Assembly: GCA_026988155.1 (NCBI GenBank)
Contig: JALSLW010000088.1
Span: 19,556 to 83,555, forward strand
Origin: Methylomonas sp.
Lineage (GTDB): Bacteria; Pseudomonadota; Gammaproteobacteria; Methylococcales; Methylomonadaceae
Direction of reading: 5' to 3'
Length of the DNA: 64,000 nucleotides
This document shows, in pieces, positions 44,162 through 54,173 of the stretch; the stretch's first letter is position 1; each line of letters begins with the position of its first letter. A model generated the notes under the pieces. The model saw only the letters and a program-made list of their open reading frames with translations. It did no database searches and was not told where the DNA came from. Position numbers and translations under genes: made by a program.

Positions 44162-45757
44162 ATGAAAGATAAGCTTGCAACATTAAATGCGGGGTTATTA
44201 CTTAGCTCATTAGTAATAAGCGGCGCTTCGTTTGCCTCAGTTGACAGACAAGGTCAAGAATCTAAAAACCTTTATCTTGCGTCGGGTGAAGTAACGGCAA
44301 ATAGTGCGGTTATTTGGGGAAGATGCAATAACGAGGCTGATTCTTATTTAAAAGTCTATGTCTCTGAATATAATCCGCTCAAACCAAACCAAAAAAAGCT
44401 AATTCGCAGTCGCAAAGGCATAGGACCGCTTGTGGCACAAACCACTCAAAAAACAGATTATACCGCTTCCATTCAAGTATATGGCTTGCAGCCTAACACC
44501 CCCTATCGCTATTGGGCTGTTTGTCAAAATTTAGCTAGGCGCCACTTTCCCCTCACCAGCACTAAACTCACCTCAGGCGTGTTTCGAACAGCACCCCGTG
44601 CAGACCAAGAAATGGATATTCGTTTTTTATGGGGAGCAGATTTAGCAGGTCAGGGATATGGAATAAACAATGATTTAGAAATTACAAATGTTGCTGGGGA
44701 CATAGTTTCTGGTGGATATGTTATTTTCGATGCCATGAAAAAGACCCACCCTGATTTCATGATTTTTCAGGGCGATAACATTTATGCAGACGGCCCCATT
44801 CCCGCAACAGTAGAGCTTCCTGCAGAAATGGGAGGTGATGTATGGACTAATCATCTTACCAAAGATTTTGTCGCAATTACCTTGGAACAATTTCGAGAAA
44901 ACTGGAAATACAACCTACAGGACCATCATTATCGGGAATTTTTAAAATCAACTTCAAGCTATTTTCAATGGGATGATCATGAGGTTAGCAATAACTGGTA
45001 TCCGGGCGAAATATTAACAAGAGCACCCTATAACGGCATTGCAGCCAATGTACTAGCTGAACGTGCAAAACAAGCCCTTTTTGAATATACGCCAACCAGT
45101 GGACGGCGCATTTTTAAAAAATTTCAGCATGGCAAGCATGCAGAGATTTTCTTACTGGATGAAAGGTCTTTTCGCGGTGCAAATACCGACAACAAAAACA
45201 CATCTGGAAGCAATATTCTTGGAGCAGAACAGCTGGACTGGTTTAAACGGAGCCTGAAAAACTCAACTGCCACATGGAAAATCATTTCTACAGATGATCC
45301 ATTAGGTATCGTTGTTAATGATGGCGATGGCTTTGATGGTTTTGCGAATGACCTGAAAGAGGTCGTAGGACGAGAAGTTCAGTTAGCTGATATTTTAAAA
45401 TTTATTAAAGACGAAGATATTAAAAATGTCGTCTGGCTAACATCAGATGTACATTTTTCCGCAGCTATTGCCTATGATCCAGCACGTGCTACATTTAAAG
45501 ATTTTAAGCCTTTTTATGAGTTTGTTATCGGCCCTTTGCATGCGGGTGGTTTTGGCCCAGGTGTACTTGATCCCAGTTTTGGCGCAGAATATGAATATGT
45601 TCGGGGACCACTGAATCAAGGCTTGCCAGAATACACACCGCCGCCTTTTGAACAGGCATTTGGCATGGTCGAGGTAAGTAAAGATGGCGTATTAACAATA
45701 AAGCTATCTGATATTACAGGTGAGGTTCTGTTTGAAAAACAGTTAGAAGCTGAATAG
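44162..45757 (+). CDS. phoD: PhoD-type alkaline phosphatase/phosphodiesterase
   Basis: 531 residues from the ATG at 44162, with a GGAA site and signal peptide through about Ala25; an upstream TTG in frame adds only four residues. N-terminal Ig-like domain (SGEVTANSAVIWGRC), then the metallophosphatase core: PDFMIFQGDNIYADG, YFQWDDHEVSNNW and NVVWLTSDVHFSAA hold the iron/calcium ligands of PhoD. It frees phosphate from diesters and monoesters in the periplasm or outside the cell. Pho-box control is expected but no clear Pho box is seen. A 7-bp hairpin (tgacaca/tgtgtca, 45780-45797) lies just downstream. Confidence 0.9.
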   Translation: MKDKLATLNAGLLLSSLVISGASFASVDRQGQESKNLYLASGEVTANSAVIWGRCNNEADSYLKVYVSEYNPLKPNQKKLIRSRKGIGPLVAQTTQKTDYTASIQVYGLQPNTPYRYWAVCQNLARRHFPLTSTKLTSGVFRTAPRADQEMDIRFLWGADLAGQGYGINNDLEITNVAGDIVSGGYVIFDAMKKTHPDFMIFQGDNIYADGPIPATVELPAEMGGDVWTNHLTKDFVAITLEQFRENWKYNLQDHHYREFLKSTSSYFQWDDHEVSNNWYPGEILTRAPYNGIAANVLAERAKQALFEYTPTSGRRIFKKFQHGKHAEIFLLDERSFRGANTDNKNTSGSNILGAEQLDWFKRSLKNSTATWKIISTDDPLGIVVNDGDGFDGFANDLKEVVGREVQLADILKFIKDEDIKNVVWLTSDVHFSAAIAYDPARATFKDFKPFYEFVIGPLHAGGFGPGVLDPSFGAEYEYVRGPLNQGLPEYTPPPFEQAFGMVEVSKDGVLTIKLSDITGEVLFEKQLEAE

Positions 45758-45934
45758 CCTTCAAATTTAAATAAACCTCTGACACAGGGATGTGTCATCT
45801 AGGTACCCAAGTAAAATTAATTTAATAATTTTATGCAGGATTTTTTTCATTTCAGATGCTGAATAAATAGGATAGCTTTATCTGATTGAGTATAGTATTG
45901 AGTCATTACTGTTAGTACTAGACAAATAGACACT

Positions 45935-46578
45935 TTAAGTAGAAAACTTATCAACGCGCAATTTCAATTGCTTTGAAGAGTCAGATAGTTGCAGACAATA
46001 ATTTGAAATAGAGCTAGAGTCTTTAGTTGTTGCAGAGGAAATATCGGCAATATTGCTAATGTTTTTTTGTAATTCATTAATCACTAATTTTTGCTGTTCT
46101 CCAGCTTTGGCAATTTGCGAATTCATATTATTAATAACGGCAACAGACTGTGTAATAGAATCAAAAGCCTCACTAGTTCGAGAGGCTTGCTCAACCCCCT
46201 GATAAGCCTGTTTCCATCCTTCAGCCATAACCTTGACGGCATTTTTAGCCTCTTCTTGTAAGAGTTCATTCGAACTTCATCTGCAACAACTGCAAAACCA
46301 CGACCTTGTTCACCCGCCCTTGCCGCCTCAATCGCAGCATTTAAAGCGAGCAAATTAGTTTGATCAGCAATACCTTTAATGACTTCTAATACTACTCCAA
46401 TATTTCCAGTTTGAGCTTCCAATTCTTGAATAACTTCAGAAGCTTGATCAACACGATTGGCTAGACTGTCCAGGACTGAATGAGTATCGTCAACAACTGA
46501 AATCCCATTTGCAACCAGTTCATCAGCTTGCTTGGCTGCAGATGCGGCGTCAGCAGAATTTTTAGCAACAGACTGAAT
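45935..46578 (-). pseudogene. Methyl-accepting chemotaxis receptor relic
   Basis: The signalling hairpin is clear: [34 protein letters not shown] (read across about 46265-46400). After VADEVR the next residues should be the conserved LAxRTxxSTxEI stretch, but it is missing; the frame shifts and picks up [19 protein letters not shown], then a natural C-terminus (LRVDKFST). So about 50 bases are deleted. The 5' end also stops at about 46578, before the sensory and HAMP domains, where it meets a GGDEF fragment on the other strand. Confidence 0.85.
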
Positions 46579-46581
46579 AGC

Positions 46582-46716
46582 ATGCCTGCAAATGAAGAAA
46601 TCAAAGAGACTATTAAGTATGCCGACCAGGAACTTTACCTGGCAAAGAAAAATGGTCGCAATAGAGTCGAAATGTGGAAAAAAAGTGATGTGCCAGTAGA
46701 GACAGCGACCCAATAG
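46582..46716 (+). pseudogene. GGDEF-domain C-terminal fragment
   Basis: The plus frame reads [28 protein letters not shown] and then a short tail and stop. This is the last part of a GGDEF diguanylate cyclase domain (AD-x-ALYxAKxxGRNRV). Nothing of the rest of the domain is upstream; the other side is the opposite-strand chemotaxis relic. The small frame as a whole is not a functional gene. Confidence 0.8.
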
Positions 46717-47089
46717 CTTTATCTTTATGAATCAACAGAATATATCACTGCATGAAATAAAAAATGATCAATTCATTTATGTAGCTACAATAACCGGAAC
46801 AATATTTCAAAGTCAGGCCCTGAAAAATTTTCTCCCCTGGTCAAAATAGCAAAACCATCTCAAACTGAAAACAGAGATAGCAGCAGTAAGGCAACTCGCA
46901 ACAAATAACCCACCAATCTTGCTTGTCTTTTTATCCGTCTTCAGCGTTGCAACTTCGGTCACATAGCCTAGCTATGCTCCCTTCGTTGCGCCTTGAAGAC
47001 GGAAAAAAATCCTGCGCAATCTGGGTAGGTTATTTAATGCGCGTTACCTAATAACAGCTATCGCTCTATTAACCTTTTATTTTGAACCT
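46717..47089. other. Intergenic region with MITE-like palindrome
   Basis: 373 bases between the relics and the carbonic anhydrase gene. The palindromic element R3 fills 46905-47037; the rest shows nothing recognisable. Confidence 0.5.
46905..47037. repeat. MITE-like palindromic element R3
   Basis: About 133 bp. The outer ends are imperfect inverted repeats: aaataacccaccaatcttgc at the left and gcgcaatctgggtaggttat at the right. Inside, ccgtcttca (46935-46943 region) pairs with tgaagacgg (46994-47002), with gcgttgcaac and gttgcgc extending the stem. The centre has tagcctagctatgctccc, similar to gctatgctcc in R2. No coding frame. It lies beside rearranged gene relics. Confidence 0.7.
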
Positions 47090-47620
47090 TTAGCTTTCTT
47101 TCAAATACTCATCCTTAAGCTCGATATAATGCTGATAGGAATATTCCAAAAATTGTTTTTCCGAACCTTTCAGCTCTCGCACCCGTTTAGCAGGAGACCC
47201 TACATATAAATAACCGCTCTCTAGCCTTCTACCTGATGGAACTAATGCACCAGCGCCTAGCATGACATAATCTTCCAATACTGCATCATCCAAAATAATC
47301 GCCCCCATGCCAATCAGGCAATAATCTCCTACCGTGCAGGCATGAACAACTGCTTTGTGGCCAATAGTCACTCCCTTTCCTATATTTAAAGGATGTCCGC
47401 CTGATGAAGAATCAGACGCATGGGAAACATGCAAAACAGAACCATCCTGGACATTGCTTCCATCTCCAATAGAAATGCTTTCCACATCCCCCCTGATAAC
47501 CGCTGTTGGCCAGACTGACACATCATTCCCAATAGTTACAGCACCGATAACAACAGCGTCATCATCGATATATACATCCTTGCCGACTATGGGCTTACAA
47601 TTTTTAAATGTTCTTATCAT
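47090..47620 (-). CDS. Gamma-class carbonic anhydrase family protein
   Basis: 176 residues from the ATG at 47620, preceded by CAGGAGA 7 bases away; a longer frame to 47707 lacks any site and would overlap the SPFH gene promoter. The protein is a left-handed beta-helix of hexapeptide repeats (VVIGAVTIGNDVSVWPTAVIRGD, DGSVLHVSHASD, VTIGHKAVVHACTVGD). The three metal-ligand histidines correspond to His64, His88 and His93. It may have carbonic anhydrase activity or act as an acyltransferase scaffold (YrdA/PaaY type); sequence alone does not tell. Confidence 0.88.
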   Translation of the reverse strand: MIRTFKNCKPIVGKDVYIDDDAVVIGAVTIGNDVSVWPTAVIRGDVESISIGDGSNVQDGSVLHVSHASDSSSGGHPLNIGKGVTIGHKAVVHACTVGDYCLIGMGAIILDDAVLEDYVMLGAGALVPSGRRLESGYLYVGSPAKRVRELKGSEKQFLEYSYQHYIELKDEYLKES

Positions 47621-47687
47621 TACAAATCTCCTGATATTTACTATACTCTCAATCATACAGCATCTATATTTAAAACTAAGAGCAATT

Positions 47688-48701
47688 ATGGCACTATTTG
47701 ATGGCATTAAAAGACAGCTTCGATCGGTTATCGAATGGAAAAACCCTTCACAACATATTTTGCTATCTCAGTGGACAGAGAATGGCGATGAAATAAAAAA
47801 TGCCTCGAAACTTATTATTGGCCCAGGTCAGGGCTGCATCTTTGTTTATGAAGGCAAAGTTCAGTCTATAATTGAAAAAGAAGGACTGATTGACTTAAAA
47901 ACAGCAAATATTCCTTTCTGGACAACTATCAAAAAATTTATGCAGTTTTTTGACAGTGAACACAAAGTAGGCATTTACTTCTATAAAAAAAATAAAATTC
48001 TGGATCAGAAATGGGGCACTACGTCAGCCATAAAATATGACGACCCTAAATACAGTTTTCCCGTTGGCTTAAAAGCCTATGGAAATTACAGTTACTGCAT
48101 TTACGACCCAAAAGAGTTCTTTATTAACATCGTCGGTGGTCGCGCTGAGTTTTATATAGACGACTTTAGATCAATCATGTCAGCACGAATCATTCATCCG
48201 ATTACCGATTATCTAGCCGAAAGCAAATTCAGTTATGCAGAAATTGATGCTAACCGAGAAGAAATTGCACAGGGCATTTCTATTAAACTATCTATTGCCT
48301 TTCGAAAACTCGGCTTTGATATTACCGATTTTAGAATAGAAGGCACTGATTTTGATCAAGAAACATTAAAGCGAATTAATAGAATTGCTGATTTAACAGC
48401 CGAAGCACAGGCTGCTAAAGCCGTTGGTCTTGATTATGCTAAATTACAGCAGCTGGAAGCACTGCGTGAAGCGGCCAAAAACGAAGGGGGCGGAGCGGGT
48501 CTAGGCATGGGGATGGGAGCCGGCATAGGATTGGGGCAAAGCATGGCTCAGACGATAACAGAACAGCAAGCGCCACACTCCAGTCCGACAAGCAATGATT
48601 CAATAGCTAAATTGACACAGTTGAAAAGCATGTTTGAGGCTGAGTTAATCAGTGAACAGGAGTACGCCACAAAAAAACAGCATATTCTGGAACAGATGTA
48701 A
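47688..48701 (+). CDS. SPFH-domain protein with C-terminal SHOCT motif (YdjI-like)
   Basis: 337 residues from the ATG at 47688 with AAGAG upstream. The open frame extends to 47355, but that part overlaps the opposite-strand carbonic anhydrase and has no start context. The core is the SPFH/virion-core-like domain (LFDGIKRQLRSVIEWKNPSQHILLSQW, LIIGPGQGCIFVYEGKVQ, IDANREEIAQGISIKLSIAFRKLGFDITDFRIEGTD), then a Gly/Met-rich linker (GGGAGLGMGMGAGIGLG) and a SHOCT-type helical end (LTQLKSMFEAELISEQEYATKKQHILEQM). The next gene, one base away, encodes its usual zinc-ribbon partner. Confidence 0.85.
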   Translation: MALFDGIKRQLRSVIEWKNPSQHILLSQWTENGDEIKNASKLIIGPGQGCIFVYEGKVQSIIEKEGLIDLKTANIPFWTTIKKFMQFFDSEHKVGIYFYKKNKILDQKWGTTSAIKYDDPKYSFPVGLKAYGNYSYCIYDPKEFFINIVGGRAEFYIDDFRSIMSARIIHPITDYLAESKFSYAEIDANREEIAQGISIKLSIAFRKLGFDITDFRIEGTDFDQETLKRINRIADLTAEAQAAKAVGLDYAKLQQLEALREAAKNEGGGAGLGMGMGAGIGLGQSMAQTITEQQAPHSSPTSNDSIAKLTQLKSMFEAELISEQEYATKKQHILEQM

Positions 48702-48702
48702 A

Positions 48703-49350
48703 ATGGCCAGATGCAACAGCTGTTCAGCACCTTTGCCAGCAAATATCAATCAATGTCGCTACTGCAATACCCGTAACGATATTGATTTGCATAGCAGACA
48801 TAAATATACTGTTCATGCCAAACACTCAGACCGGCTTTGCCCGCAATGCAACACACCCTTACAGACCATAAAATTAGACTTTAATGGCGCTTTGTTTATA
48901 GAACGATGCAAAAACTGCTTTGGGCTATTTTTTGACTTGGGTGAACTAGAAACACTATTAGAAAACACAGTATCCAATGTTTCAGATATAAATCTGCAAC
49001 TGATAAAAAATATTAACAAAGACCGTTTTCAATCACAGCAAAAAGTTAAATATGTAAAGTGCCCTGTTTGCAAAGTATTGATGAACAGAGTCAATTATGG
49101 ACACCGCAGCGGCGTTATTATTGACCAATGCATTAAACACGGAATTTGGGTTGACAGCGGAGAAATAACCCATTTAATGGAATGGAAAAAGGCAGGAGGA
49201 GAGTTGCTTCATGCTAAAAAAAAAGTCCGAAAAAAAAACTCACAACCTATGCCTTCCTATGATCAGACCGACTATCAGCAGCCATTTCAAAATATAGAAA
49301 TTGACCTATTAGAAACCGTTTCTACACTTATTTATAGGCTGTTCAAATAG
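48703..49350 (+). CDS. Zinc-ribbon (TFIIB-type) partner protein
   Basis: 215 residues from the ATG at 48703, one base after the SPFH stop; an upstream in-frame ATG at 48652 lies in the SPFH gene and adds no domain. It has an N-terminal four-cysteine knuckle (CNSCSAPLPANINQCRYC), then two zf-TFIIB units: LCPQCNTPLQ...CKNCFGLFFDLGELETL and VKCPVCKVLMN...QCIKHGIWVDSGEITHL (second with a Cys/His set). Pairing with an SPFH protein is common in bacteria; both probably act at the membrane, function unknown. Confidence 0.85.
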   Translation: MARCNSCSAPLPANINQCRYCNTRNDIDLHSRHKYTVHAKHSDRLCPQCNTPLQTIKLDFNGALFIERCKNCFGLFFDLGELETLLENTVSNVSDINLQLIKNINKDRFQSQQKVKYVKCPVCKVLMNRVNYGHRSGVIIDQCIKHGIWVDSGEITHLMEWKKAGGELLHAKKKVRKKNSQPMPSYDQTDYQQPFQNIEIDLLETVSTLIYRLFK

Positions 49351-49475
49351 AAAATATATTAGCACTATCTAATGCAAAGGTTCGGCTCTTAGTCTGCTAT
49401 ACTTATCAGTTTGGAAGCAGAGTATTTTCTTTCCATTTTCTATATCAATAGGTTTAATATTATCAAGGTATTTCG

Positions 49476-50747
49476 ATGTCTTTAATGCGTTCATTCTTTA
49501 GAGGAAAAAAATCAGATTCTTCCAGTACTTTCTCTGGTGACAGGCTGACTATTGAGACATTAAAGCAATTAATTCCCATTAGAAATTTAAGCGAAGACAA
49601 GCTTGAATCATTCGTCCTAGAATACAAGCCAGAAGTGCTATCTAAAGGCCAGGTACTTTTTACAATTAATGAGTCAGCTAAATCAGTTGTTTACCTTTTA
49701 AAAGGATCAATCTCCCTGACTGATGAAAATGGAAAAGAAATTTCAATTGAAGCGTCTGAAACAAAAGCCAAATTCCCTTTATCTAGCGGTTTAAAATATA
49801 CCACAACGGCAATTGCTAAATCCAAGATTAAGGTATTGCGCGTTTCTCAGAAAATCATGACCATTGATGAAAAACGTAATATATCTGAACTAAAAATACC
49901 CAATAATTTAAAACACAACCGCTTACTGCAAACCTTTGCCGAACATTTTGCCGATAATGATCTAGAGGTTCCCTCTTTGCCCAATATCGCCATTCAATTA
50001 CGCAAAGCCATGCAGCACGAAATCGGCATTGAAGAGGCTGTAAAAATAATTCAGCTTGATCCCGTTATTTCGGCAAAACTGATTGAAGTTGCCAACTGCC
50101 CTTTATATGTCAGCAAAACTCCAGCAAAAAGTTGCTTTGAAGCAGTAAAAAGAATAGGTTTAAACGCTACGCGTCTTTTAGTCATCAGTTTAAGTATTAA
50201 AAACATCTTCAAAAGTAATTCTCCACTAATTAAAAAGCACCTGGATCATCAATGGAAAAATAGCATTTATCTTTCCAGTTTAAGCTATGTGCTAGCCTCA
50301 GTCAGTAAGCAAAGCAATCCTGAAGAAGCATTATTGGCCGGACTGGTTGCTGATATTGGCGCAATACCCTTTTTAAATTTTGTTGCCAATCTACCAACTG
50401 ACTATTACAACGAAGAAGAGATTAAGCAGTCTATTCCAGTGGTAAAAGGGATAGTTGGTGCATCAATTCTTGAGAGGTGGGGGTTTACAGACGACTTTAT
50501 AAAAGTCCCATTATTTTCGGAAGACTGGTACCAGCATAGTGACGGCCCTCTTTCATATACGGATATTGTTGTTTTATCTAGACTGCACAGTAAAATTGGC
50601 CGAAAAGTACCGCACTTGCCTGCAATAACATCTATTCCTGCTGCCAGTAAACTAAAGTCAATCACCCTATCTCCGGAAAATTCATTAAGCATTTTGCATA
50701 ATGCAAAAGACAAAGTAAATGATGCCCTAAAAACCTTCTCGACTTAA
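49476..50747 (+). CDS. Cyclic-nucleotide-binding-like plus HDOD protein (copy 1)
   Basis: 423 residues. N-terminal Crp-like cupin (about 25-135: LIPIRNLSEDKLESFVLEYKPEVLSKGQVLFTINESAKSVVYLLKGSISL), but the phosphate-binding loop (GxxxGxxA) is not clear, so it may not bind cNMP. HDOD domain at about 170-365 (LEVPSLPNIAIQLRKAM, LIEVANCPLYVS, LLAGLVADIGAIPFL), a degenerate HD fold used as a signalling scaffold without the HD ligands. AAGG lies before the start. The next gene is a paralogue. Confidence 0.85.
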   Translation: MSLMRSFFRGKKSDSSSTFSGDRLTIETLKQLIPIRNLSEDKLESFVLEYKPEVLSKGQVLFTINESAKSVVYLLKGSISLTDENGKEISIEASETKAKFPLSSGLKYTTTAIAKSKIKVLRVSQKIMTIDEKRNISELKIPNNLKHNRLLQTFAEHFADNDLEVPSLPNIAIQLRKAMQHEIGIEEAVKIIQLDPVISAKLIEVANCPLYVSKTPAKSCFEAVKRIGLNATRLLVISLSIKNIFKSNSPLIKKHLDHQWKNSIYLSSLSYVLASVSKQSNPEEALLAGLVADIGAIPFLNFVANLPTDYYNEEEIKQSIPVVKGIVGASILERWGFTDDFIKVPLFSEDWYQHSDGPLSYTDIVVLSRLHSKIGRKVPHLPAITSIPAASKLKSITLSPENSLSILHNAKDKVNDALKTFST

Positions 50748-50751
50748 CATT

Positions 50752-52071
50752 ATGTTTTGGAAGCACACAAAAAAACCATCAAATAAAATTTATACGGCTG
50801 ATCAAAAGGTCAAAAGTCAGCCTTTAAATTCTGAGCAGGAAACAAAACCCAGAAAGAAACTGCCAGTTTCTTTTTTAAAACGCCTTATCCCAATTGGTAA
50901 CTTAGCTGATACGACGTTACAAGAATTAACCGCCACAGTTTCACATCACCAAGCTGGAGAGATCGTTTTTCAGCAGCATAAACCTGCTACGTCCCTGCCC
51001 TACCTTGTCAAGGGACAAGTTTTCGTTGAAATGAATAATGGCTCGGGCTATGAAATTGATTCGGACTCGCTTAAGGCATACTATCCCTTATCCTGTGACT
51101 CATTTTATCAATGCACTGCAATTGCCAAGTCTAAAGTCAGTATTATTCACTTCCCGCTCAATACCGTACAGAAAAATAATACAGAGTCCCGCAATCCTTT
51201 ACTAAATCTTGAGGATATTCCTGAGCAATTGCAGAATAATTCATTTTTAAAACGCTTCCTTCAGCACTTTAAACAAGGCAAACTGATCATTCCCAGCTTA
51301 CCTGATGTCTCCCTCAAACTAAGAGCAGCAGTACAGCAGGAAATTGGCATTCAAGAAGCCGTAAAAATAATTAATCTTGACTCCATTATCTCTTCAAAAA
51401 TAATACAGATTGTTAACAGTCCACTCTACAGGGGTGTCAATCCAATTAGCACCAGTCTTGATGCTATTTCCAGACTGGGATTAACGACGACCAGAAACCT
51501 GGTTACCAGCATTAGCATGCAAAATATTTTCAGCAGTCCAAATAAACAGCTCAATAATAAAATGCATCTTCTCTGGGAAAAAAGTATTCAAGTTTCTAGT
51601 ATTAGCCATACCCTCGCATCTATTACAAAAATAGTAAACCCCGATGAAGCTCTGCTTGCTGGGCTAATTCATAACATTGGCTCGTTACCGGTCATTATTT
51701 TTGCAGATTCGCTGTCCGCTGACGACTATACTGACAAAGAGCTGAATCAGACTGTTTTTGCTCTGCAAGGACAATTGGGAAACATTATTCTTGAAAAATG
51801 GAAATTCCCTGAAACTTTAATACGAATTCCTGTTCATGCAGAGAATTGGTTTTACACTAACGATAAAGAATTAGATCTCAGTGACATTGTTCTTCTGGCT
51901 AAATTTCATAGCTACCTAGGAACTCCACATATGCAAAATCTGCCCCCAATACATACTTTACCTGCCTTTCAAAAACTGGGAAGCAATGCTTTAACCCCTG
52001 ATATGTCATTGCAAACCCTACAGGATGCAAAACAGCAAATCTCAGATGCCATGAGCTTATTTAGCAGTTAA
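50752..52071 (+). CDS. Cyclic-nucleotide-binding-like plus HDOD protein (copy 2)
   Basis: 439 residues, same layout as its upstream neighbour: Crp-like part (about 37-145: LIPIGNLADTTLQELTATVSHHQAGEIVFQQHKPATSLPYLVKGQVFV) and HDOD (about 185-385: LIIPSLPDVSLKLRAAVQQEIGIQEAVKIINLDSIISSKIIQIVNSPLYRG). HDOD blocks align closely with the first copy, so this is an old tandem duplication. Four bases separate the genes and no own ribosome site is seen, so translation is probably coupled. The two may form a hetero-complex. Confidence 0.85.
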   Translation: MFWKHTKKPSNKIYTADQKVKSQPLNSEQETKPRKKLPVSFLKRLIPIGNLADTTLQELTATVSHHQAGEIVFQQHKPATSLPYLVKGQVFVEMNNGSGYEIDSDSLKAYYPLSCDSFYQCTAIAKSKVSIIHFPLNTVQKNNTESRNPLLNLEDIPEQLQNNSFLKRFLQHFKQGKLIIPSLPDVSLKLRAAVQQEIGIQEAVKIINLDSIISSKIIQIVNSPLYRGVNPISTSLDAISRLGLTTTRNLVTSISMQNIFSSPNKQLNNKMHLLWEKSIQVSSISHTLASITKIVNPDEALLAGLIHNIGSLPVIIFADSLSADDYTDKELNQTVFALQGQLGNIILEKWKFPETLIRIPVHAENWFYTNDKELDLSDIVLLAKFHSYLGTPHMQNLPPIHTLPAFQKLGSNALTPDMSLQTLQDAKQQISDAMSLFSS

Positions 52072-52133
52072 AATATTAATTGATTTGTATCGTTCTCTCA
52101 TATTAGTTTCAACCACTCCAACTCTTATCTATC

Positions 52134-54173
52134 ATGAACAACCCCTTACTAGAAAACACCACTCTGCCACAATTTTCTAAAATCAAAGCAGAACATATTG
52201 AACCGGCCATTGATTCTTTATTGGCAAAAGCCCGCAGCACTGTTGAACTGCAATTACAGGCAACCAATGAATACACATGGGATAACCTGATAGAACCAAT
52301 TGAGAATGCTGAAGACAGTCTCAACAAAGCATGGTCTCCAGTCAGCCATATGAATTCAGTAATAAATACTGATGAGATCCGCAACGCATATAATGCCTGC
52401 TTGCCAAAACTCAGTGAATACTCAACTGAAATGGGACAAAACAAGGCATTATTTGATGCCTATCAGCATATTGCCGACAGCAATGCTTACGATGCACTGG
52501 ATATTGCCCAAAAAAAAATCATCAGTAATTCCCTAAGAGATTTTCGGCTATCGGGAATAGACCTCTCAGAGAAAAAACAACAGCGCTATAAACAGATTAG
52601 CCAGGAACTCTCCCGCTTATCCAGCAAATATGAAGAAAATCTATTAGATGCAACTAACGCCTGGAGCAAGCACATAACAGATGCAGATTTATTGGCAGGC
52701 CTTCCTGAAACTGCGCTGACTCAGGCCAAACAGACGGCAGAAAGTCAGAATAAAGATGGCTGGATGATTAACCTGCAGTTTCCCTCATACATTGCCATCA
52801 TGACTTATGCTGATAACCGTGAATTGCGCAAAGAACACTACACCGCCTTTGCTACCCGTGCATCTGAACTAGGTCCAAATGCAGGCAAATGGGATAACAG
52901 TCAGATTATGGAAGATACCCTGGCATTGAGACATGAAAAGGCACAGCTATTAGGCTTTGATAATTATGCCGAATATTCACTCGCCACAAAAATGGCAGAC
53001 AAGCCTGAAGATGTCGTTAACTTCCTGGAAGACTTAGCCGAAAAATCTTGGCGCCATGCCCGCAAAGATCTTTCCGAGCTAAAGCAGTTCGCAAAACAGT
53101 ACCATAATATCAATCAGTTGCAAGCATGGGATATTGGCTATTATTCTGAAAAAATGCGCCAGCACTTTTATCAGTTATCGCAAGAAGAAGTAAAAGCCTA
53201 CTTTCCATCAACTCAAGTTATTCCCGGCTTATTTTCCGTTGTTGAAAAACTCTACGGTTTAAAAATATCTAAGATTAGCAATTTTGACAGCTGGCATCCA
53301 GATGTTAATTTTTACCAGATAGAAGATGAAGATGGTCAACTCCGAGGCCAGTTTTATCTTGATTTATATGCACGCGAGAAAAAGCGTGGAGGTGCATGGA
53401 TGGATGATTGCGTAGGCCGTAAAAAAATGGGGGACAGGATACAAACCCCCGTTGCCTATTTGACCTGTAATTTTACACCGCCAACAGGTAAAGACCCAGC
53501 CCTATTAACGCATGATGAAGTGCAAACACTATTCCATGAATTTGGTCATGGTTTGCAGCATATGCTGACTAAGATAGATCATCTTGGCGTATCGGGCATT
53601 AATGGTGTGGAATGGGATGCAGTCGAATTACCCAGTCAATTTATGGAAAACTGGTGCTGGGAAAAAGAGGCCTTAGACTTAATCTCTGGCCATTATCAGA
53701 CAAATGAAAAACTGCCTGATGACCTGTTTCAAAAAATGCTTAATGCCAGAAACTTTCAGGCTGGCATGATGATGGTTAGACAACTGGAATTCAGCCTGTT
53801 TGACTTTAAAATGCATCAGCAATATGACCCTGCCAAAGGCGGACAAATCTATAAAATACTAAACCAGATCAGAGAGCAGGTTGCTGTGATGCAGCCCCCT
53901 GAATTTAACCGCTTTGCACACAGCTTTTCTCACATCTTTGCTGGTGGCTATGCAGCTGGCTATTACAGTTATAAATGGGCAGAAGTATTATCCAGCGATG
54001 CCTACTCCCTATTTGAAGAAAAAGGCATTTTTGATCAGGCAACAGGAAAATCCTTTTTACACAATATTTTAGAAAAGGGCGGCAGTCAGGATGCCATGCA
54101 GTTATTTATTGCTTTTCGAGGCCGTGAACCCAGCATTGATGCATTGCTAAGGCACACAGGAATTGTCGAATGA
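52134..54173 (+). CDS. prlC: Oligopeptidase A
   Basis: 679 residues, full length for M3 metallopeptidase OpdA. Zinc site HEFGH: His468, Glu469, His472 ([14 protein letters not shown]), with the third ligand in [17 protein letters not shown] (Glu). The N-terminal start [25 protein letters not shown] is typical. Cytoplasmic; cleaves short peptides, including signal peptides. Its stop overlaps the ubiD start by 4 bases (ATGA), an unusual coupling to ubiquinone synthesis. Confidence 0.97.
   Translation: MNNPLLENTTLPQFSKIKAEHIEPAIDSLLAKARSTVELQLQATNEYTWDNLIEPIENAEDSLNKAWSPVSHMNSVINTDEIRNAYNACLPKLSEYSTEMGQNKALFDAYQHIADSNAYDALDIAQKKIISNSLRDFRLSGIDLSEKKQQRYKQISQELSRLSSKYEENLLDATNAWSKHITDADLLAGLPETALTQAKQTAESQNKDGWMINLQFPSYIAIMTYADNRELRKEHYTAFATRASELGPNAGKWDNSQIMEDTLALRHEKAQLLGFDNYAEYSLATKMADKPEDVVNFLEDLAEKSWRHARKDLSELKQFAKQYHNINQLQAWDIGYYSEKMRQHFYQLSQEEVKAYFPSTQVIPGLFSVVEKLYGLKISKISNFDSWHPDVNFYQIEDEDGQLRGQFYLDLYAREKKRGGAWMDDCVGRKKMGDRIQTPVAYLTCNFTPPTGKDPALLTHDEVQTLFHEFGHGLQHMLTKIDHLGVSGINGVEWDAVELPSQFMENWCWEKEALDLISGHYQTNEKLPDDLFQKMLNARNFQAGMMMVRQLEFSLFDFKMHQQYDPAKGGQIYKILNQIREQVAVMQPPEFNRFAHSFSHIFAGGYAAGYYSYKWAEVLSSDAYSLFEEKGIFDQATGKSFLHNILEKGGSQDAMQLFIAFRGREPSIDALLRHTGIVE

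Noticed and set aside
45780..45797. Terminator after phoD
   Set aside because: A 7-bp stem is present, but no T tract follows, so I only mention it under phoD.
46528..46581. N-terminal part of the plus-strand frame containing the GGDEF fragment
   Set aside because: Antisense to the chemotaxis relic; only the part from about 46582 has GGDEF similarity.
47355..47687. N-terminal extension of the SPFH protein
   Set aside because: Overlaps the carbonic anhydrase gene on the other strand and adds no domain; the ATG at 47688 has a ribosome site.
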